Part shown: positions 16,262 to 25,800 of the stretch, in pieces | Numbering within the stretch: the first letter of the stretch is position 1 | How the letters are laid out: each line of letters begins with the position of its first letter | Assembly (NCBI GenBank): GCA_947457935.1 | Contig: CANGXP010000018.1 | Location: 1-34,899 of the forward strand | Direction of reading: 5' to 3' | From: Alphaproteobacteria bacterium | GTDB taxonomy: Bacteria; Pseudomonadota; Alphaproteobacteria; JAJTHO01; CANGXP01 | Length of the DNA: 34,899 bases | Made by a program: the position numbers and the translations under genes | The notes under the pieces: generated by a model | Database searches by the model: none | Seen by the model: the letters and a program-made list of their open reading frames with translations, nothing else | Told to the model about the DNA's origin: nothing

Positions 16262-17299
16262 ATGCGCCGTTTACTGTTCGCGCTGTTGGGAGTGGGGCTG
16301 TTGTTAGGCACTGTGTTGCTGTTGCGGCAACCTGACGCAACGCTGCCGCAAGAACTATTGTTGCCTGACTTGAAAGCCGCAATAAACGACGTTGCAACCA
16401 TTGATATTGTCAATGACGGTTTTAAATTTTCCGTTGAGCGGGTGCAAAATGAATGGGTTGTGCCTGCGGTGCGCTCGTTTCCTGCAGATTTTTCCCAAGT
16501 GCGGGCGCGACTGATGAGGCTTGCAGAAGCGCAGATTGTTGATTTGAAAACAAGCAATCCTGATTTTTATCCGCAGTTATTTTTAGAAGATCCCAACCGC
16601 CAAGGCGCACAAGGAACAAGGGTTACGCTTAGGGCGCAAGAAAAGGTGTTGGCGGATATTGTCATCGGCAAACAGGTCGGAGAGGCATTTTATGTCCGCA
16701 CCGTGGATGGCACGCAAACCTACTTAGTAAAAAATATTGTTCCCTTCCCTAAAACTGCAAAAGAATGGCTTACACCAACCCTTACAGACATTGACCAAGA
16801 ACGTGTGGCGCGTGTTTCTTTAAGCAGTGGTGTGGCGGTGGAGCGGCAATCGCCGTTTGATTTGCAATTTGTGTTTACAGGGGCGTTGAGCGGAAAACCG
16901 TTGCAAGATCCTTACGCGGCGGATGGTTTTGGGGCACTGTTTTCATATCTTCAGTTCGATGATGTGCGCCCGCTGCAGGAAGTTTCTGCCCTGCCTGTGC
17001 GTTATACTGCCGAGGTGACAACTTTCGATGGATTGCATCTGACATTAAAGTTGCTGGAGGACAACGGGACGTTCTGGGCGTTGCTTGAAGCGCGTGCTGT
17101 TGCGGTGAATACGGCGCAAATAGCGGAAAAAAAACCTGCGAATGCAAAGCGTCCGCTTGCGTTGCTAGAACCCCCTGTTGTGCAAAATGAAATAGAGTCT
17201 CTTAATAAAATTGCTAAAAAATGGGCATTTAAGTTACAAGATTTCAAAATAAAACGCCTTCAGGAAAAAAAAGAGAGCGTCTTGTTGGGAAAAAGGTAG
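16262..17299 (+). CDS. DUF4340-domain protein
   Basis: This 345-residue protein has an N-terminal membrane anchor (residues 4-21) and a long extracytoplasmic part. It fits the DUF4340 family, whose members regularly follow GldA/F/G-like ABC genes. Features typical of the family are the VERVQNEWVVP segment near residue 58, repeated beta-type modules, and ADIVIGKQVGEAFYVR near 135. The start is three bases after the GldG-like stop, and it is the last gene of the operon. The function is unknown; association with the exporter is inferred from operon structure. Confidence 0.82.
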   Translation: MRRLLFALLGVGLLLGTVLLLRQPDATLPQELLLPDLKAAINDVATIDIVNDGFKFSVERVQNEWVVPAVRSFPADFSQVRARLMRLAEAQIVDLKTSNPDFYPQLFLEDPNRQGAQGTRVTLRAQEKVLADIVIGKQVGEAFYVRTVDGTQTYLVKNIVPFPKTAKEWLTPTLTDIDQERVARVSLSSGVAVERQSPFDLQFVFTGALSGKPLQDPYAADGFGALFSYLQFDDVRPLQEVSALPVRYTAEVTTFDGLHLTLKLLEDNGTFWALLEARAVAVNTAQIAEKKPANAKRPLALLEPPVVQNEIESLNKIAKKWAFKLQDFKIKRLQEKKESVLLGKR

Positions 17300-17354
17300 A
17301 CTTAGCTTTTTTATTTTTTACAGTGCGTTTTTAAATTTAACAAAGGAGAGAATC

Positions 17355-18713
17355 GTGCGTTTTTCAACAACGGCTTTGGTTGCAACAGGCGTAATGGCCG
17401 TAAGCACCTTGATGGGAACATCAGCGAAAGCCGAAATTGAGTATTATAAAAACGATCTGGTGGATGTACGGCTAGGGCTTTCAGCAGGCGCGATCTATTT
17501 TCAAAATCGCAACTCCAATTTTGGTAAGGGTGATAGAAATACGCCCTCAAACACCAACACCACATGGAATGAAGGGTTTGTAGAGCCTAGTGTTAAGGTG
17601 GATTTTAATTTAGAAGACAAGGGAACAATTTATACAGGACTCAGTGTTGTGGGGTCTTATACCCGTGGCGATGGTGATCCCACAGGGCTAACTCAAGGCG
17701 AGCCAGAAGATATTGATATTGATAATGCGTACATCGGCTGGAAATCACCCAAATTTAACAGCGAGACATTAGGAGACTACACGCTTGATGTATCAACAGG
17801 GCGGCAGTTTTATACGATCGGTGATGGATTCCTCGTAGGAGATCCCCATTTTGACCAAGGGGAAGAGGGGGCTTTATATCTTTCTCCCAGAAATAGTTTT
17901 AAAAACACCTTTATCGTGAAGTTTGATAACACCACCTATCACGCCGATGTGTTTATGTTAAAACTGGATAAGGACCAGACATTTTCCCGCGTCTATGGAA
18001 CAAACTTAGAGTATCGCGCAACAGATAAATTCGTGTGGGGATTAACATATTTGAATATTGTTGATTCAGATAACGGCTCTAACACAAGCAATCTTGACTC
18101 ACGAGATGGGCTGCAAACAAGCAGTGTACGCTTGCAAGGTAATCCGTTTTCTGCTGCACCGAACTGGTTTTTTGCAGGAGAAGCCGCCTATCAATGGAAT
18201 GACAGAAGCACAAGAGATGTGCGCGCTTATGCTTATTATGGCGAGGTGGGCTATACCTTTGCGGATGTGATGTGGCAGCCAAAGTTGAATTATCGTTACA
18301 TGACCTATTCGGGCGACAAAGCGAGCAGTACAGACAAAGATGAAGCGTTCGATTCTCTGTTTTTTGGCTATAGCCGCGGGCGGGGATCGTGGTTCTTAGG
18401 CGAGGTGGTGGGTGAGTACACCATTTTTAACACGAATGAGCATGTACATATGGTGCAGCTCAAAGTGAATCCGCTGGAAGAAGTGACAACAGGGTTTGTG
18501 TATTACAACTTCCGCCGTGATGAACCTGTTGTGGGCACAGCCAAAGCCTACGCAAACGAGCTGGATATTTTTGCGGATTATCGGGCAACCTCGTGGCTAA
18601 CCCTCTCTACCACCTACGCGAGCGCGTTCCCTGACAGTGCTGCAAAAGCAGAAAACAATGGTTTTAATGATACCTATTCACTTATCCTGTTTTCTGCCTC
18701 GATAAACTTCTAG
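17355..18713 (+). CDS. Outer-membrane beta-barrel protein (alginate-export/porin-like)
   Basis: This 452-residue exported protein has a signal peptide (MRFSTTALVATGVMAVSTLM, cleaved near SAKA) and a mature part of alternating amphipathic strands rich in Tyr, Gly, Asp and Asn. It ends in SASINF, with the terminal phenylalanine expected of a barrel protein recognised by the Bam complex. The style (VRLGLSAGAIYF, YIGWKSP, GRQFYTIGDGFLVG) resembles the alginate-export/OprD-like porin families; the substrate cannot be read from the sequence. The start is a GTG preceded by a strong AAGGAGAG at 17343-17350. The gap after the DUF4340 gene is 55 bases, so co-transcription is possible. Confidence 0.75.
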   Translation: MRFSTTALVATGVMAVSTLMGTSAKAEIEYYKNDLVDVRLGLSAGAIYFQNRNSNFGKGDRNTPSNTNTTWNEGFVEPSVKVDFNLEDKGTIYTGLSVVGSYTRGDGDPTGLTQGEPEDIDIDNAYIGWKSPKFNSETLGDYTLDVSTGRQFYTIGDGFLVGDPHFDQGEEGALYLSPRNSFKNTFIVKFDNTTYHADVFMLKLDKDQTFSRVYGTNLEYRATDKFVWGLTYLNIVDSDNGSNTSNLDSRDGLQTSSVRLQGNPFSAAPNWFFAGEAAYQWNDRSTRDVRAYAYYGEVGYTFADVMWQPKLNYRYMTYSGDKASSTDKDEAFDSLFFGYSRGRGSWFLGEVVGEYTIFNTNEHVHMVQLKVNPLEEVTTGFVYYNFRRDEPVVGTAKAYANELDIFADYRATSWLTLSTTYASAFPDSAAKAENNGFNDTYSLILFSASINF

Positions 18714-18750
18714 TTTTTTGAGAATAGCTGTTGTAGATAAGGCATCAAAG

Positions 18751-18834
18751 GCGGGTGTGGCGAAATGGCAGACGCACCAGATTTAGGTTCTGGCGAGGTA
18801 ACTCGTGGGGGTTCAAGTCCCTCCACCCGCACCA
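18751..18834 (+). tRNA. tRNA-Leu (anticodon UAG)
   Basis: A complete class II tRNA: acceptor stem GCGGGTG/CACCCGC, D-loop TGGCGAAATGGCAGAC, anticodon arm CCAGA-TTTAGGT-TCTGG with anticodon TAG, a variable arm, and a T-arm with GTTCAAGTC. CCA is encoded at the end. It reads CUN leucine codons. Confidence 0.96.
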
Positions 18835-18900
18835 TCCACCTTCGCTTCGCTATGGCGCGATTGGCTTGCCAATCCTGACGAAGCGTTAGAGAAGTGGATG
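18833..18900. repeat. Nested palindrome directly after tRNA-Leu
   Basis: Three nested pairs of arms are present: CATCCAC (18833-18839) with GTGGATG (18894-18900), CGCTTCG (18843-18849) with CGAAGCG (18879-18885), and GATTGGC-TT-GCCAATC (18859-18874). The outer arm starts in the encoded CCA of the tRNA. There is no T-run behind it, so it is not a standard terminator. It could aid 3' processing of the tRNA or be a REP-type palindromic element. The rest of the gap up to tig (18901-18992) holds nothing else I can identify. Confidence 0.55.
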
Positions 18901-18992
18901 CCACGCTATAGTCTGTTAAGACGAAGGCGGGCAGGTTTGATGCCACTCTGGCAAAAATAAAGATTTTGATGCATTTTATACGAGAAAGATTT

Positions 18993-20405
18993 ATGCAAGT
19001 TACTGAAACACTGAATAAAGGTCTGCAGCGTCATTTTACGGTGGTTGTGCCGCAAAACATTATTGAAGCAGAAGCAACACAAAGACTGAACGCGCTTAGC
19101 CACAAGGTAAAAGTAACAGGGTTTCGCCCTGGAAAAGTGCCTGCAGCGATTATGAAGCAACGCTATGGACAATCTGTGTTGGGGGAAACATTGGAAAATG
19201 TGGTGCAAAAAACCTCTGAGCAGGTGTTGCAAGAGCGGAATTTGCGTCCTGTAGTGCAGCCTAAAATTAGTGTGACAAAGTTTGCTGAGAACAGCGAGCT
19301 TGAATATACGCTGGAAGCAGAGCTTGCGCCTGATGTGCCTGCGATTGATTTAAAAGCACTGTCTTTGTCAGGGTATGATATTGATGTAACTGAAGAAAAA
19401 GTTGCAGAAGCGATTCAGCGTCTTGCAGAGGGGAGTCAGCAGTTTGAAGAATTACCTAAAGCACGGGCAGCGAAAGCGGGCGACCAAGTAACGATTGATT
19501 TCTTGGGCAGCATTGAGGGGACTCCCTTTGCAGGTGGCAAAGGAGAAGGTTTTACGGTTGTGCTGGGCAGCAAGCAAATGATTCCGGGATTTGAAGACGG
19601 TATTATTGGCAAAAAGCAAGGCGAAGAATTTACGATTAACGTGTCTTTCCCTGCTGATTATGGCGCGGCAAACCTTTCAGGTAAAGCGGCAGATTTCGCA
19701 ATCAAGTTGCACACAATTAAACAACCCATTGCGCAAGAAGTGAATGATGCGTTCGCCAAAGTCATGGGTGTTGATTCTTTAGAGCAACTGAAGGAACGCG
19801 TTACCGATAATCTTAAAAAAGAATTTAAGACGTTAACACAAGATTACTTGAAAGCAGAATTACTGAAAGCCGTGGATGCAGCAGTTGATTTTGAACTCCC
19901 GCCCAGCCTTGTGGCAGCGGAATTAAAAGTGGTGCAGCAGCATGTGGAAGATGACCATGTGCATGATGAGAATTATCACCACGACCATGATACACCAGAA
20001 GCAAGCCCCGAGTTACAAGCGATTGCGGCACGGCGCGTGAAGTTAGGGCTTGTGTTGGCAGATATTGGCAACAAAAACAACGTGACGGTAACAGATGATG
20101 AAGTGCGCGATGCTATTTTGCAGCAGGCATTTCGTTCGCCTAACCCGCGTCAAGTATTAGAGTTTTTCCAACAAAATCCCCGCGCAATCAACAATATTCG
20201 TGCACCGCTCTATGAAGATAAAGTTGCCGCGTTTATGATTGAACAAGCAACTGTGTCTTTAAAGCCGATTTCTGAAGAAGCTTTTTACAAGGCTGCAGAG
20301 GCACAACAAGCGGATGCCGAAAAATTGACGAACGATACGGCAGAAAAACCGAAAAAAGCACCCGCGAAAAAAACTAAAGCTAAAACAGAGCAAACAGGAG
20401 AGTAA
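18993..20405 (+). CDS. tig: Trigger factor (ribosome-associated chaperone and prolyl isomerase)
   Basis: Trigger factor binds the ribosome near the exit tunnel and shields nascent chains. The 470-residue protein has an N-terminal ribosome-binding domain with the signature GFRPGKVP (residues 43-50), an FKBP-type isomerase domain at about 150-245 ([11 protein letters not shown] to [11 protein letters not shown]) and a C-terminal arm domain. A His/Asp-rich stretch near residue 315-335 ([17 protein letters not shown]) is unusual and might bind metal. The C-terminus is Lys/Ala/Thr-rich. I chose ATG 18993 because the conserved [10 protein letters not shown] begins there; an in-frame ATG lies at 18966. 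clpP follows after two bases. Confidence 0.95.
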   Translation: MQVTETLNKGLQRHFTVVVPQNIIEAEATQRLNALSHKVKVTGFRPGKVPAAIMKQRYGQSVLGETLENVVQKTSEQVLQERNLRPVVQPKISVTKFAENSELEYTLEAELAPDVPAIDLKALSLSGYDIDVTEEKVAEAIQRLAEGSQQFEELPKARAAKAGDQVTIDFLGSIEGTPFAGGKGEGFTVVLGSKQMIPGFEDGIIGKKQGEEFTINVSFPADYGAANLSGKAADFAIKLHTIKQPIAQEVNDAFAKVMGVDSLEQLKERVTDNLKKEFKTLTQDYLKAELLKAVDAAVDFELPPSLVAAELKVVQQHVEDDHVHDENYHHDHDTPEASPELQAIAARRVKLGLVLADIGNKNNVTVTDDEVRDAILQQAFRSPNPRQVLEFFQQNPRAINNIRAPLYEDKVAAFMIEQATVSLKPISEEAFYKAAEAQQADAEKLTNDTAEKPKKAPAKKTKAKTEQTGE

Positions 20406-20407
20406 CC

Positions 20408-21049
20408 ATGGCTTTTGATAGAGATCCCTTAGAGGTTTATAATAACACCCTTGTGCCGATGGTGGTGGAGCAAACCAACCGTGGTGAGCGTTCTTACGAC
20501 ATTTATTCGCGTCTTCTCAAAGAGCGGATTATTTTCCTCGTAGGGCCTGTGCATGATGGCATTTCCTCACTTGTTTGCGCGCAGTTGTTGTTTTTGGAAT
20601 CGGAAAATCCGAAAAAAGACATCTACATGTATATTAACTCACCGGGGGGGGTGGTCACGTCTGGTCTTGCGATGTATGACACCATGCAATACATCTCTCC
20701 CGATGTGTGCACCGTATGTATTGGGCAGGCAGCCAGCATGGGATCGTTGTTGCTGACAGCGGGCGCAAAAGGCAAACGCTATGCGTTGCCAAACTCACGG
20801 ATTATGATTCACCAGCCTTCAGGCGGTTTCCAAGGGCAGGCAACGGATATTGAAATCCATGCAAAAGAAATTCTGTCTCTCAAAGCACGTCTCAACAATC
20901 TCTATGTGAAGCACACAGGGCAGAAATTGAGCGTGGTGGAAAACTCTATGGAGCGCGATAACTTCATGAATTCTGAAGATGCGAAAAAATTTGGCTTGAT
21001 TGATGAAGTTGTGGCACAGCGTCCGCAAGCGTCTGACGAGAAAAAGTAA
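20408..21049 (+). CDS. clpP: ATP-dependent Clp protease proteolytic subunit
   Basis: ClpP is the serine peptidase that forms a 14-subunit chamber and works with ClpX or ClpA. The 213-residue protein has the full catalytic triad: Ser110 in GQAASMGS, His135 in MIHQPSGG and Asp184 in MERDNF, at the same spacing as in E. coli. The start lies two bases after the tig stop, so tig and clpP form an operon. In most alphaproteobacteria clpX follows; here a stem-loop and tRNA-Pro follow instead, and clpX is not in the window. Confidence 0.97.
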   Translation: MAFDRDPLEVYNNTLVPMVVEQTNRGERSYDIYSRLLKERIIFLVGPVHDGISSLVCAQLLFLESENPKKDIYMYINSPGGVVTSGLAMYDTMQYISPDVCTVCIGQAASMGSLLLTAGAKGKRYALPNSRIMIHQPSGGFQGQATDIEIHAKEILSLKARLNNLYVKHTGQKLSVVENSMERDNFMNSEDAKKFGLIDEVVAQRPQASDEKK

Positions 21050-21058
21050 ATAAATTGA

Positions 21059-21097
21059 GGTGAGGCTGGAAGCAGAAGCATTTGTTTCCAGCCCACC
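21059..21097 (+). terminator. Stem-loop after clpP, possible terminator
   Basis: GGTGAGGCTGGAA (21059-21071) pairs with TTCCAGCCCACC (21086-21097), giving about 12 pairs with one bulged base around a 14-base loop. A clear run of T does not follow, so it may protect the tig-clpP mRNA end rather than terminate by itself. Confidence 0.45.
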
Positions 21098-21154
21098 AAC
21101 CTTAAAGCTTGCTATTTTGTAATGGCAGCGTTATAGACAACTTCCTTTTTCGTT

Positions 21155-21232
21155 CGGGGTGTAGCGCAGCCTGGCTAGCGCGCCTGGTTTGGGTCCAGGA
21201 GGTCGGGGGTTCGAATCCCTCCACCCCGACCA
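21155..21232 (+). tRNA. tRNA-Pro (anticodon UGG)
   Basis: A complete tRNA: acceptor stem CGGGGTG/CACCCCG, anticodon arm CCTGG-TTTGGGT-CCAGG with anticodon TGG, T-arm GGTTCGAATCC, discriminator A and encoded CCA. Confidence 0.96.
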
Positions 21233-21252
21233 TTCTTTTGTGAATGGTTTTT
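21230..21252 (+). terminator. Rho-independent terminator of tRNA-Pro
   Basis: ACCATTC and GAATGGT form a seven-pair stem around TTTTGT, followed by a T-run at 21248-21252. The left arm uses the CCA end of the tRNA. The mscL start lies 14 bases further on, so termination here separates the tRNA from mscL, or only partly so. Confidence 0.7.
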
Positions 21253-21266
21253 AAAGCGAGCTCATC

Positions 21267-21668
21267 ATGTTAAAAGAATTCAAAGAATTTATCTCTCGTG
21301 GCAGCGTTGTTGACCTCGCTGTGGGGATTATTATTGGTGCTGCATTCACAGGCATTGTGAATTCCTTGGTAGCGGATGTGATTATGCCCGTGATGGGGAT
21401 CATCACAGGGGGACTTGATTTTTCTAGCTATTTTATCAGTTTGTCTGGCGTGCAGTATGAAACGCTTGATGCCGCGAAAAAGGCAGGGGCAGCAACACTC
21501 CGTTACGGCGTATTCCTCAATGCCGTATTAAATTTTCTAATTGTTTCTGCCGCAATATTTATTTTAGTCAAACAAGTGAATCGCTTTAAAAAGCAGCAGC
21601 CCGCACCAGCTCCCTCCGCCAGTGAGGCATTATTGTCAGAAATTCGCGATCTGCTTAAAAATAAATAA
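21267..21668 (+). CDS. mscL: Large-conductance mechanosensitive channel
   Basis: MscL opens under membrane tension to release solutes during osmotic downshock. The 133-residue length is normal. It begins LKEFKEFISRGSVVDLAVGIIIGAAF, the conserved amphipathic helix and first pore helix; the second helix is LRYGVFLNAVLNFLIVSAAIFILV (about residues 75-98), and the C-terminal bundle ends SEALLSEIRDLLKNK. It appears to be a single-gene unit between tRNA-Pro and the efflux operon. Confidence 0.97.
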   Translation: MLKEFKEFISRGSVVDLAVGIIIGAAFTGIVNSLVADVIMPVMGIITGGLDFSSYFISLSGVQYETLDAAKKAGAATLRYGVFLNAVLNFLIVSAAIFILVKQVNRFKKQQPAPAPSASEALLSEIRDLLKNK

Positions 21669-21704
21669 TCTTATCCTTGCAATAAGAGACGCGAGCATTA
21701 TTTT

Positions 21705-21742
21705 TATAAAATTAATTGTGCTGGTAGTTTAAAAATTTTATA
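21705..21742. promoter_or_regulatory. AT-rich inverted repeat upstream of the RND efflux operon
   Basis: TATAAAATT (21705-21713) and AATTTTATA (21734-21742) are perfect nine-base inverted arms separated by 20 bases, 32 bases before the GTG start of the membrane-fusion gene. It could be an operator. Alternatively, its AT-rich arms may just reflect promoter composition. No regulator gene is adjacent. Confidence 0.3.
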
Positions 21743-21773
21743 GCTACAAAGCGTTTTTTTAAAGGAAGTTGTT

Positions 21774-22874
21774 GTGAGTTCTGTTTTTAGTCGACTTTCC
21801 CCATGGCTCAAGCTGAGTGTGCTCATCGTTGTAATTTTTGCAAGCCTCGCAGGTACAAAGTTTTTGCAAATTAGTAAGGCGATTGCCCAAGCGGAAAGTT
21901 ATCCAGAACCCAGTGAGACCGTAAAAGAAGTTACGGTGGCGCAGCAACTGTGGTCAGCCGAAGCGACCGCTGTTGGCTCCGTTATGGCAATTAAACAAGT
22001 TGAAATTCGCAATGAATTAGCGGGTGTGGTTAAAGCTATCGGCTTTAAGTCGGGGGAAACCATTAAAGAAGGACAGCTTCTTTTAGAATTAGACACAGAA
22101 ACGGAACAGGCGAATTTGGCTGCCGCAAAAGCAGATTTAGTTTTGGCTAAAAAGACCTTGGCACGGCGCGAAAAATTGAAAATAAACCGTACTATTTCTG
22201 CAGAAGCGATTGACACGGCGCGTGCTGATGTGGCGAGAACGCTGGCTACAGTACAGTCTTTGCAAAAGACCATAATAAAGAAGAAAATTGTTGCGCCGTT
22301 TGCAGGACGTGTGGGGCTAACGAATTTACAAGCGGGATCCTACCTTCAAGAGGGAACGCTGGTAACAAGTCTTCAAGGCTTGGAACGTGATGCTTATGTT
22401 GATTTTAGCTTGCCGCAAGAGGCAGGTGAAATTGTGAAAATCGGACACCCTGTTCAACTCAAAGGTGTGGGATTTGCCAAGCAAGAGTTCACAGGCACCG
22501 TTGTCGCGGTAGAATCAATGATCACCAATGATCGCACTGTTAAGTTGCGTGCCGTTGTGAAAGATTTATCATCACTAACCCAAATGGGGCAGTTTGTGGA
22601 TGTGCGAGTGGCAATAACCCCGCCTGTGCCCATGATTATGGTGCCTGTGACAGCGGTACGGCAAGCGTCCTATGGAGCGCATGTCTATGTTTTACAGGAA
22701 AAAGAGGGGAAATTACGCGCTTTTCAACGCGGCGTTAAAACAGGTGCAATTGCAGGGGATGCGATTGTTATTAAAGAAGGACTGAGCGTCGGCGAAAAAA
22801 TTGCAGCCGATGGGTCGTTTAAATTACGCGAAGGCATCCTTGTTAATGTTGCTGCTGTTGGGGATGTAAAATAA
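21774..22874 (+). CDS. RND efflux membrane-fusion (periplasmic adaptor) protein
   Basis: This 366-residue adaptor links an RND pump to an outer-membrane channel. An N-terminal membrane anchor (residues 12-36) is followed by a lipoyl half-motif (EIRNELAGVVKAIGFKSGE), a helical hairpin (about 100-165, AKADLVLAKKTLARREKL), the second lipoyl half (KIVAPFAGRVGL) and beta-barrel and membrane-proximal domains, as in the AcrA/MexA/HlyD family. The start is a GTG with an AAAGGAAG sequence a few bases upstream. The stop TAA shares a base with the ATG of the pump gene. No outer-membrane channel gene is in the window. Confidence 0.92.
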   Translation: MSSVFSRLSPWLKLSVLIVVIFASLAGTKFLQISKAIAQAESYPEPSETVKEVTVAQQLWSAEATAVGSVMAIKQVEIRNELAGVVKAIGFKSGETIKEGQLLLELDTETEQANLAAAKADLVLAKKTLARREKLKINRTISAEAIDTARADVARTLATVQSLQKTIIKKKIVAPFAGRVGLTNLQAGSYLQEGTLVTSLQGLERDAYVDFSLPQEAGEIVKIGHPVQLKGVGFAKQEFTGTVVAVESMITNDRTVKLRAVVKDLSSLTQMGQFVDVRVAITPPVPMIMVPVTAVRQASYGAHVYVLQEKEGKLRAFQRGVKTGAIAGDAIVIKEGLSVGEKIAADGSFKLREGILVNVAAVGDVK

Positions 22875-25800
22875 TGAGTGCGGAAGGTCGTCCTAATCGT
22901 TTTGCAGACATGTTTGTTAAAATGCCTGTATTGGCATTGGTTGTGAATGTTGCGTTGTTGCTGTTTGGTTTACGCGCAGTGACAGATCTTCCCGTGCAGC
23001 AATACCCGCGCATTGAAAGCTCTTCTATTGTTGTCACCACCATTTATATTGGTGCCTCTGCAGAGAACATTCGGGGGTTCATTACCACGCCGATTGAGCG
23101 GGCAGTTTCTGCTATTTCTGGTGTTGATTATGTTGAATCGGATAGCGTTGCAGGGCTGAGTACCGTAACGGTGCGCTTAAAGTTAAACCATCCTAGCACG
23201 GTTGCGTTGGCAGAAATCGGCAACAGATTAGATCAAATTCGCAATGAACTTCCCACAGAATCAGAACCCCCCACGGTGCAAGTGGTACGGGCAGATAGAC
23301 CATATGCGACGTTTTATGTGAGTGTTACGTCTGATGCCATGACACCGCCACAGTTGACGGATTACCTAACACGCAATGTGCAGCCGAAAATGACAACGCT
23401 TCCAGGGGTGCAGCGCGTTGGTTTTGAAGGCGAACGTCCGCTTGCGATGCGTATTTGGCTGAATAATGATAAAATGGCATCGTTTGGTATTAGTCCGCAG
23501 CAAGTGCAAGATGCCTTGGTGAACAACAACTTTCTTGCTGCAGTAGGGCAGATTAAAAGCGGTCTTGTGCAAGTTGACTTGTTGGCAAATACAGATTCAC
23601 GGACTGTGCCAGAATTTGAGCAGCTTATTGTTCGCCAAAATGCGAATGGTACGGTGCGTATCAAGGATATTGCGCGGGTGGAATTAGGGTCAGAAGAGCC
23701 CATGGCGCGTGTTCGCTATAATGGCAAGGATGCTGTATATCTTTCTGTGTGGCCACTCCCAGGGTCAAACGAAATTAACCTTGCAAAAGCATTGCGTAAA
23801 ATGGTGGATGAAATTCGCCCCACGTTGCCGCCCACAACAGAAATTAATATTGCCTACGATGGCGCAACCTATATGGAAAATGCTATTCAGGAAATTTTTA
23901 AAACACTGGCGGAAACCGTTGCTATTGTTGGTTTAGTAGTATTTTTGTTTTTGGGTTCGTTTAGAACAGCGTTAGTGCCGCTGATTGCTATTCCTGTGTC
24001 GTTAATTTCAACAACAGCGATTATGCTTGCGCTCGGATTTTCGCTTAATCTGTTGACGTTATTGGCTATTGTGCTTGCCGTTGGACTGGTTGTTGATGAT
24101 GCGATTGTGGTGGTCGAAAACGTTGCAAGATTATTGCGTGAAGGAAAAACACGTTTTCAAGCAGCATTGATGAGCGCGCGTCAATTGTTTACGCCAATTA
24201 TTGCCATGACAATTACGCTTGCCGTGGTGTATGCGCCGATTGGCTTATTAACAGGGCTTACAGGCGTATTATTTAAAGAGTTTGCCTTCACACTAGCTAT
24301 TGCGGTGATTATGTCAGGCGTGGTCGCTGTGACCTTATCGCCCATCATGAGTGCGCGCATTTTACCTGCAGGCGGACGTGAAAGCCGCATGGCTAATTTT
24401 GTCAATCACCTGTTTGAACGGGTGCGGCGTGGTTATGAAGGTATCTTAGACAAGATACTCGGTGCACGACTGCCTGTTATTGCTTTTGGCGTTTTCATCA
24501 CCATAATGATTGCGCCCTTGTATCTGTTTTCAGGCAAAGAACTTGCGCCCGTAGAAGATGAAGGACTCATATTCATTATTGGCAATGCGCCGCCTGATGC
24601 CAGCCTTGATTACACCAGTGAAAAAATGTTGGAGCCGTTGAAAATCGGTGAAAAACTCCCTGAGTTTGGCAGTATGTTCCAGGTTATTACACCCAGCAGC
24701 GCCTTTGGGGGATATTTGTTGAAGCCTTGGCATGATCGTCCGCGTGCCTCACAAGAAATTCAACCTGAGGTTTTTGGCACTTTCACAGGGGTGGCGGGAT
24801 TGCAGTTGTTCGCGCTCTTGCCACCTGCTCTTCCAGGGGCAGGCAATTATGATGTAGAAATGGTTGTGCGTGGCAACGCATCCCCTGAAGAAATGGCTGG
24901 CTATGCCGCAAAAATAGTGGGAGCCGCGTTTGGCAGTGGCGTGTTTATGTTTGCGGACACAGATTTGAAAATCGATCTGCCACAAGTGCGCATTAGTGTT
25001 GATAGAGAACGTGTTGCTGATTTGGGCTTAGACTTAGCAGATGTGGGCAGACAGCTTGGATTCTTGCTTGCGGGAAATTATGTAAACCGATTCAATTATG
25101 AAGGGAGAGCCTATAAGGTTGTTCCACAAATTGAGAAAATTGATAGATCCGCTGCAACGCAACTCTTAGATTACAAAATTCAGACGCCTAGTGGCGGAAT
25201 AGTAACGCTTGCCTCGCTTGTGAAAATTGATGTAGTGGCAGCACCGCGCAAATTGACACGTTTTCAGCAAGCAGATAGCTTTCGGGTCTTTGGTGGTGTC
25301 ATCCCAGGGAACACGAAAGATGCCGCTTTAGCAAAGTTGGAAGCTGCAGCAAAAGAAATTTTACCAGCGGGCTTTACCATTGATTATGCAGGGGAATCTC
25401 GCCAAATTCGCCAAGAAGGAAACACGCTGTTAGGCACAATGGCGTTTGCCTTTACATTGATTTATCTGGTGCTTGCGGCACAGTTTAACAGTTTCCGCGA
25501 TCCCCTTGTGGTGTTAATGGGTTCCGTGCCGTTAGCGTTAGGAGGGGCGTTGGTATTCACGTTCCTTGGCTTTACAACGATTAACATTTATAGCCAAATT
25601 GGCTTGATTACCTTGATTGGCTTGATTGCTAAGAATGGTATTTTAATTGTGGAGTTTGCAAAGCATCAACAAGAACAAGGCATGACACGGCAGCAAGCTG
25701 CAAGAGAAGCGGCACTTGCGCGGTTAAGGCCTGTATTGATGACGACTGCTGCCACCATATTCGGGCACTTACCGCTCGTTTTTGTTTCAGGTGCAGGGGC

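Noticed and set aside
17290-17330. Terminator after the DUF4340 gene (A-rich stretch, then CTTTTTTATTTTTT).
   Set aside because: The only stem is about six A-T-rich pairs, and the T-run is not directly attached to a GC-rich hairpin.
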